NCBI RefSeq assembly: GCF_029051725.1
Contig: NZ_JAACFU010000001.1
Coordinates: 725,956 to 789,955, forward strand
Length of the DNA stretch: 64,000 bases
From: Bradyrhizobium sp. CSS354
GTDB lineage: Bacteria; Pseudomonadota; Alphaproteobacteria; Rhizobiales; Xanthobacteraceae
Direction: 5' to 3'
Below the pieces are notes generated by a model. That model had not been told where the DNA came from, did no database searches, and saw only the letters and a list, made by a program, of their open reading frames with translations. This document shows, piece after piece, positions 59,408 through 64,000 of the stretch (its first letter is position 1; each line of letters opens with the position of its first letter). The position numbers and the translations under genes are program-made.

Positions 59408-60736
59408 TCAAGAACTATCGGCTTTTAGCGCTGCCGCGGCGTCGGGGCCAGCCGCAACCGGCGGATGCCGGATGTGCCATGCGAGACTAGCTGCGAGGAT
59501 CGCCGTGGCGACGAGGTTATTGCCCCAGGCCTGAAAGACGTTGGGAAACCACGGCAGCGCCAGCAGCATGAGGATGCCGGCGGCGCCAAGGGCGAGCCAG
59601 GTTCCCAAGCGCACGTTGGCCCGCTCGTCGAAGGCGGCACGATGCATCAGCACCGTCATCGGGAAGAACAGCCACATGAAGTAGTATTGCCGCGCCAGGG
59701 GCGACGCCACCGTCATCAGGCAGAACAGGATGCCGAGCTCCTCGGCGTCCGAGCGCGCCGTACGCCGCGCTTGCCGTGGCATGACCGCGACGAAGCCTAG
59801 GCCGAGCAACGCCGACAGCGCCAGCACGATCCAGTTCGCCGTCCTGTAATCGACGTCGATGACATTCATTGTGCGCGGCGGCTTGCTGGGGTCCTCCTGA
59901 TTGTAGTTGATTGGCCGGACCAGCCGATGCGTGACAGCAATGAGTGACTGGTTCACCCACGACCAGTTCTGCTCGTCGCGCTGGCCAAATCCTTTTTCCG
60001 AACTCGACCCGACCATGCCCTGATACCAGGTCTTGACCTCGGCGGCATTGCGCTCGAAGCCGCGAATGGGGCCCGGCACGACATAGAGAAGTATGCCGGT
60101 GAAGGCGACTGTCGCGACGGCGGCTCCCCAGTTTCGCCGCCATACCAGATAGGGCAGCACCGCAATGGGAAACACCTTGATGGCGGTGGCGAGCGCGAAC
60201 ATGAAGCCTGCGAGCCAGGAGCGCTGATGCTGCAAGCTCCAGAAGCCGTAGAGCATCATCGCCAGCAGGACGAGGTTCGGCTGGCCAAGATCGAACATGT
60301 CGAACACGAAAGTCACGGTGACGAGAGCGGGCAGCGCCTCCAGCCAGGGGCCGGGCCTGCGGCCCGAACCGGTCATGGCATTGGAGAGCATCCCGGTGTA
60401 CCACCACGCCGCAATATTCAGGATCGACAGCACGCTGTAGAGCGCGATCTTGCCGAACCAGCTCGGGATCGCCAGCAGGATCGCCGGCAGCGGTGGGTAG
60501 ATGAACTCGAAGTACTCACGGATGTCGCCGGGATAGAGCGGCCCACCCTTCAAGACTTGCTGCCCGGCCCAGTACCACAGGCCGTAGTCCTTGGTCTTGC
60601 CGTGACCGAAGATCTCGGGACCAAGGACGTCGGCAGCCAGGATGAAGCAGCAGAGCAGGAAGAGCAGGTCGAGCGGCGCACGTAGCGACAGGCTTCGGAA
60701 TGCGCCGGGTCGGACTAAAGATTCAGGTGAGGTCAC
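59408..60736 (-). CDS. GT87-type membrane mannosyltransferase-like protein
   Basis: 442 residues and about ten membrane helices. Loop 1 has GHGKTKDYGLWYWAGQQVLK, then GDIREYFEFIYPPLPAILLA with the Asp and FIYPP pattern of the GT87 (DUF2029) family. FDLGQPNLVLLAMMLYGFWS and GFMFALATAIKVFPIAVLPY are also typical. GT87 enzymes use polyprenyl-phosphate mannose. The acceptor is unknown; with the GT39 gene 3 kb away and the cluster at 7-12 kb it adds to a rich glycan toolkit. Confidence 0.85.
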   Translation of the reverse strand: MTSPESLVRPGAFRSLSLRAPLDLLFLLCCFILAADVLGPEIFGHGKTKDYGLWYWAGQQVLKGGPLYPGDIREYFEFIYPPLPAILLAIPSWFGKIALYSVLSILNIAAWWYTGMLSNAMTGSGRRPGPWLEALPALVTVTFVFDMFDLGQPNLVLLAMMLYGFWSLQHQRSWLAGFMFALATAIKVFPIAVLPYLVWRRNWGAAVATVAFTGILLYVVPGPIRGFERNAAEVKTWYQGMVGSSSEKGFGQRDEQNWSWVNQSLIAVTHRLVRPINYNQEDPSKPPRTMNVIDVDYRTANWIVLALSALLGLGFVAVMPRQARRTARSDAEELGILFCLMTVASPLARQYYFMWLFFPMTVLMHRAAFDERANVRLGTWLALGAAGILMLLALPWFPNVFQAWGNNLVATAILAASLAWHIRHPPVAAGPDAAAALKADSS

Positions 60737-60865
60737 GGTGTGGTCCAGTCAGGGGCCATAGCACCTAGCAGACCGACGGACGCTTGGAGAGTCCTGATCA
60801 CCTGAATTTGTGGTGTTCAGCTTCGCCCGGCGTGTGGGCAATCGCATCTCAACGCCCGCGGAATC

Positions 60866-60990
60866 TCGTCATGCCCGGGCTTGTCCCCGGGCATCCACTT
60901 TCTTCGAACTGCAAGTGAGGCGTGGATGGCCGGGCCTTCGCCGCGCCGAAGCGGCTTCGGCCGCGCAGGCGGGACAAGCCCGGCCACGAT
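60866..60990. repeat. Dispersed palindromic repeat, family B, with inner insertion
   Basis: CTCGTCATGCCCGGGCTTGT begins the unit and GGGACAAGCCCGGCCA ends it, as at 48351-48437. Inside the right arm, after GTGGATGGCCGGG, about 40 bases rich in CTTCG and CGAAG are inserted that can fold on their own. The inner hairpin looks like a second element nested in the first. Confidence 0.8.
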
Positions 60991-61029
60991 GCCGTGGAGG
61001 CTTTAGTGCCTCAAATCTAGCTTGACTGC

Positions 61030-62652
61030 CTACCTGCGCAGCAAGCCACCGAGCGCGCCGCGGACCAGCGTGCGGCCGATCGAGCCGCCAAGCTGGCCGG
61101 CGACCGACTTGCCGATGTTGGCGGCCATCCCCCCGATCACCTGATTGGTGACCGATCGGGTCATGTCACGCGCGATGACCTGGCCCGTGGAGAGGCGGCC
61201 GCGCTTGACGTTGGTGCCGAAGATGGTGCCGACCATAGAGCCGATCTGGCCGAGGATGCCGCCGCCTCCACCGCCCGCCGAAGCATCCGCAGTGGCAACC
61301 GTGCCGGCAATGCGCTTCTGGATCATCTCGTAGGCGGACTCTGCATCAACGGCGGTGTCGTATTTGCCCTTCACCGGGCTTGCATCCATGATCGCCTTGC
61401 GCTCCTCCGGCGTGATCGGTCCGATCCGGGCCGACGGCGGCCGGATCATCACCCGCTCGACCATCGCCGGCGTGCCGTTGCCTTCGAGAAAGGACACCAG
61501 CGCCTCGCCCTTGCCGAGCTCCATGATCACCTTGGCAGTGTCGAGCTTCGGGTTGGGCCGGAAGGTCTGGGCCGCGGCGGCGACCGCCTTCTGGTCGCGC
61601 GGGGTGAAGGCGCGCAACGCGTGCTGCACCCGGTTGCCCAATTGTCCGAGCACACGATCGGGTACGTCGACCGGGTTTTGCGTCACGAAATAAACGCCGA
61701 CACCTTTCGAGCGGATCAGGCGCACCACCTGCTCGATCTTGTCCATCAGCGCCTTGGGCGCGTCGTTGAACAACAGATGCGCCTCGTCGAAAAAGAAGAC
61801 CAGCTTCGGCTTGGGCAGATCACCGGCCTCGGGCAGCTCCTCGAACAGCTCCGACAGCATCCACAGCAGGAATGTCGCGTAAAGCCGTGGGCTCTGCAGC
61901 AGCTTGTCGGCGACGAGGATGTTGACCATGCCGCGGCCGTCACGGTCAGTCTTCATGAAGTCTTTCAGCGTCAGCGCCGGCTCGCCGAAGAATTTGGTGG
62001 CGCCCTGGTTCTCCAGCACCAGGAGCTGGCGCTGGATGGTGCCGACCGTGGCCTTGGTGACGTTGCCAAAACCCTGCGCCGCCTTCTTGATCTCGGCAAG
62101 CGGACTCTCCTCGGCATCCGCCCCCTTCTTGCCGGCATCGGGCACGATGGCATCGAGCAGCGCGCGCAGATCCTTCATGTCGATCAGCGTCAGCCCATTG
62201 TCGTCGGCGACGCGGAAGGCGACGTTGAGCACGCCTTCCTGCACGTCGTTCAGGTCGAGCATACGTGCGAGCAGCAGCGGGCCCATTTCCGTGACGGTCG
62301 CCCGCACCGGGTGGCCCTGCTCGCCGAAGACGTCCCAGAACACCGTCGAGAACTGGTCGGGCTGGAACGTCAGCCCCATCTCGGTGGCGCGCTTGACGAT
62401 GAAGTCCGCGGGCACGCCAACCTCGGAGATGCCGGAGAGGTCGCCCTTGATGTCGGCCGCGAACACCGGAACACCGGCGCGCGCAAATCCTTCCGCCATG
62501 ACTTGCAGCGAGACCGTCTTGCCGGTTCCGGTTGCACCCGTGACGAGGCCGTGGCGATTGGCGAACGCCAGCGTCAGCCATGCCTGCTCGTTTCCTTTAC
62601 CGACGAAGATCTTGTCGTCGGTATCGCCGAGCTTGCTGTCCTGTGCGGTCAT
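61030..62652 (-). CDS. HerA-like ATPase (DUF853)
   Basis: 540 residues. Walker A in [20 protein letters not shown], Walker B around [19 protein letters not shown], and [20 protein letters not shown] as sensor region. [14 protein letters not shown] and [10 protein letters not shown] are DUF853 marks. A Gly-rich stretch near 445-465 and a C-terminal segment like [17 protein letters not shown] follow. HerA-type ATPases move DNA or act with nucleases; no nurA or nuclease gene is adjacent, so the role is open. ATG at 62652; the longer frame lacks family residues. Confidence 0.9.
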   Translation of the reverse strand: MTAQDSKLGDTDDKIFVGKGNEQAWLTLAFANRHGLVTGATGTGKTVSLQVMAEGFARAGVPVFAADIKGDLSGISEVGVPADFIVKRATEMGLTFQPDQFSTVFWDVFGEQGHPVRATVTEMGPLLLARMLDLNDVQEGVLNVAFRVADDNGLTLIDMKDLRALLDAIVPDAGKKGADAEESPLAEIKKAAQGFGNVTKATVGTIQRQLLVLENQGATKFFGEPALTLKDFMKTDRDGRGMVNILVADKLLQSPRLYATFLLWMLSELFEELPEAGDLPKPKLVFFFDEAHLLFNDAPKALMDKIEQVVRLIRSKGVGVYFVTQNPVDVPDRVLGQLGNRVQHALRAFTPRDQKAVAAAAQTFRPNPKLDTAKVIMELGKGEALVSFLEGNGTPAMVERVMIRPPSARIGPITPEERKAIMDASPVKGKYDTAVDAESAYEMIQKRIAGTVATADASAGGGGGGILGQIGSMVGTIFGTNVKRGRLSTGQVIARDMTRSVTNQVIGGMAANIGKSVAGQLGGSIGRTLVRGALGGLLRR

Positions 62653-62997
62653 TATTCCCTGATCTCTCTGCCGTGTTTCGCATATCGAAACTCGAATGCA
62701 CCAGTTCCGTAGTTTAACGCATGTCGTGCGCTGATTGAAACCATTCAACGCGGTCCGGGCATCGACATCGCCGGAAATATGCGGGTGACATCCGCCGAAA
62801 GTAGGAACGACGCGTTCGCATCGCGGCATTTCTTTGCCGATTTCATCTCCGCTCTTGCATCGCTGCAACACTTCTCGCGCGTTCGAGAATGAATCGGAAC
62901 GTTGATGGCGTTCATCGCTTGTATTTCACATCGCACCGGCTCAAGATCATTTTCGAAAGCAATACTCCGGCATGTGAACCGGCTGAGGGGCGGCCAT
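62653..62997. other. Divergent intergenic region with two inverted repeats
   Basis: 345 bp. GTTTCG-CATAT-CGAAAC at 62675-62691 and TTGA-AACCAT-TCAA at 62735-62748 (an FNR/FixK-type match, but without a fitting -10) precede the HerA-like gene. No gene seen. Confidence 0.45.
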
Positions 62998-63363
62998 ATG
63001 GACGAGCTAATCGGGCGGCTGGCGACAAACGCCAGCATAGATAGTGCTGTCGCTGAAAAGACCGTCGGCATTATCCTGGGCTTCCTCCGCAACGAGGGTC
63101 CTTCCGACAGCGTCCAGGTACTGATCGACCAGATCCCAGGTGCAGAAGCGGCAATCGAGGCGTCCCGCAGCGGCGGAGGACTGTCGCGGCTGATGGGCGG
63201 CGGCCTGATGGCGGTGGGCACGCGCCTGATGGGCCTCGGACTTGGCATGTCCGAGATTCAGAACATCGCCCGTGAACTTTTTCGCTTCGGCCGAGACAAA
63301 ATCGGAGCGGATCAGATGGGCAAGATCATCGCGGGGACCCCGGGCCTCAGCCAGTTCGCCTGA
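62998..63363 (+). CDS. Small conserved protein, DUF2267/DUF2780-like
   Basis: 121 residues. MDELIGRLATNASIDSAVAE, then TVGIILGFLRNEGPSDSVQV with LIDQIPGAEAAIEA form a helical bundle like DUF2267 or DUF2780 proteins. A Gly/Met-rich turn follows (GGGLMAVGTRLMGLGLGM), and the end is IARELFRFGRDKIGADQMG. No membrane helix is certain, though the glycine-rich part is hydrophobic. Function unknown. ATG at 62998 after GAGGGG. The DUF4332 gene follows by 26 bp, likely as one operon. Confidence 0.82.
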   Translation: MDELIGRLATNASIDSAVAEKTVGIILGFLRNEGPSDSVQVLIDQIPGAEAAIEASRSGGGLSRLMGGGLMAVGTRLMGLGLGMSEIQNIARELFRFGRDKIGADQMGKIIAGTPGLSQFA

Positions 63364-63389
63364 CGCCTGCGCATTTCACATCGAGTATC

Positions 63390-63797
63390 ATGACATATCC
63401 GATCTCCGAGATTGAGGGCCTGTCGGCCTTTGCCGCCAACAAGTTGAAGGCGCAGGGTATCCGCACCACCGACGCGCTGCTCGAGGCGGCCTCGACCGTG
63501 AAGGGCCGCAAGGCGCTCTCCGCCAAGACCGGCATCAGCGAGCAGTTGCTGCTGGAATGGGCCAACGTCTCCGATTACATGCGCATCCCCGGCATGGGCC
63601 GGGCCAAGGTCGGCCTGGTCCGCGCCGCCGGCGTCACCACCGTGCGCGAGCTCGCCTACCGAAATCCGGCAAGGCTCGCCCAGAGCATGCGGGACGCCAA
63701 CGAAAAGAAAAAGCTGCTCCGCATCCTGCCCTCGGAGAAGTCGGTCGGCGACATCATCGCAAAAGCGAAAAAGCTGCCGCCGAAGATTTCGTATTGA
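63390..63797 (+). CDS. DUF4332 protein (helix-hairpin-helix)
   Basis: 135 residues. Two helix-hairpin-helix-like units: EIEGLSAFAANKLKAQGIRT followed by TDALLEAA, and MRIPGMGRAKVGLVRAAGVT followed by TVRELA. This is the DUF4332 pattern, which by analogy may bind DNA or RNA without sequence choice. The Lys-rich C-terminus (AKAKKLPPKISY) fits that. Cytoplasmic, and no enzyme motif is seen. A dispersed palindromic repeat follows the gene. Confidence 0.87.
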   Translation: MTYPISEIEGLSAFAANKLKAQGIRTTDALLEAASTVKGRKALSAKTGISEQLLLEWANVSDYMRIPGMGRAKVGLVRAAGVTTVRELAYRNPARLAQSMRDANEKKKLLRILPSEKSVGDIIAKAKKLPPKISY

Positions 63798-63837
63798 TCT
63801 AGGGACAAGGCTGGGCAGATAGAGCACCGCTCCTTCC

Positions 63838-63920
63838 CGGTCATTGCGAGCGCAGCGAAGCAATCCAGAGTCTCTCCGCAGCGGCAGCCTGGATTCCTTC
63901 GCTGCGCTCGCAATGACGGA
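63838..63920. repeat. Dispersed palindromic repeat, family D
   Basis: CGGTCATTGCGAGCGCAGCG with AAGCAATCC on the left is mirrored by GGATTCCTTCGCTGCGCTCG with CAATGACGG on the right, a long hairpin. One copy in the window; common in Bradyrhizobium. Confidence 0.85.
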
Positions 63921-63943
63921 GTGTGGGCAAGAGCATCGCGCCC

Positions 63944-64000
63944 TCACGGGACCCGGAGCACATTGGGCAACTGGATCGCCCCCAATCCCGCCTTGAATCC
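63944..64000 (-). CDS. Possible C-terminal end of a gene cut by the window edge
   Basis: The minus frame entering at 64000 reads GFKAGLGAIQLPNVLRVP and ends at TGA (63944-63946). Length is too short to name a family. Its position just past the repeat, and the open frame to the edge, make it a fair candidate for a real gene end. Confidence 0.3.
   Translation of the reverse strand, partial: GFKAGLGAIQLPNVLRVP

Noticed and set aside
1..64000. tRNA, rRNA, insertion sequences, prophage
   Set aside because: No cloverleaf, transposase, integrase or phage gene was recognised; the frameshifted genes show no inserted element.

Overview
The window looks like chromosomal DNA from a Bradyrhizobium-type alphaproteobacterium. 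It is GC-rich. A truncated cytochrome c maturation gene (ccmI/cycH) lies near a FeuP/FeuQ-like two-component pair, a neighbourhood known from rhizobia. Several families of short palindromic repeats typical of this lineage recur between genes, and there are MucR, DUF1127, DUF2336 and Flp-pilin genes. I see no tRNA, rRNA, insertion sequence, prophage or CRISPR array. Species identity is inferred, not proven.

Layout. 1-4.7 kb: ccmI start, two unrecognised genes, FeuQ kinase, FeuP regulator and a 51-residue membrane protein, all on the minus strand. 4.9-12 kb: Ku, a Flp pilin, then a cluster of two large membrane proteins, a GtrB-like glycosyltransferase and a methyltransferase, probably for a lipid-linked glycan. 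12-24.8 kb: a secreted protein, an acetolactate-synthase-like TPP enzyme, a three-GAF histidine kinase next to a membrane serine hydrolase, a DHA2 drug exporter, a YcgN-type cysteine-cluster protein, a class A penicillin-binding protein, and a DUF1214-DUF1254 pair. 24.8-26 kb: a gene-poor stretch with two near-identical 81-bp elements, each a promoter followed at once by a terminator.

26-34.4 kb: a copper/silver-type RND efflux operon (CusA, CusB, a YtkA-like protein and a Met/His/Cys-rich protein) with an FNR/FixK-type box at its head, then three genes for exported proteins (a frameshifted DUF336 gene, a DUF1080-like gene, a double-DUF1259 gene). 34.9-40.6 kb: an ATP-grasp-like gene, then an arsenic island of two divergent arms: ArsR, Cys-tailed flavoprotein and MFS on one side, ArsR, AqpS and ArsC on the other. 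40.6-46 kb: a probable catabolic locus (frameshifted TctC-type binding protein, VOC dioxygenase, quinone oxidoreductase, GntR regulator, FAH-family hydrolase, DUF1185 protein) in which both divergent promoters carry the same palindrome ATTTTCGAAAAT.

46-54.8 kb: mostly housekeeping and envelope genes, including a DUF2336 gene preceded by a perfect CtrA-type box, a brnTA toxin-antitoxin pair with a 26-bp operator, a DivJ/PleC-like PAS kinase, SufE and MucR. 55-64 kb: two GT-C type membrane glycosyltransferases, a class II aldolase-like protein, an M20 peptidase, a HerA-like ATPase, two small conserved proteins, and the end of one more gene.

The main themes are envelope sensing and glycan assembly, metal and metalloid export, and gene control by short palindromes. 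The least explained items are the duplicated promoter-terminator elements, the FixK-type box in front of the copper efflux operon, and the Cys-tailed flavoprotein arm of the arsenic locus.
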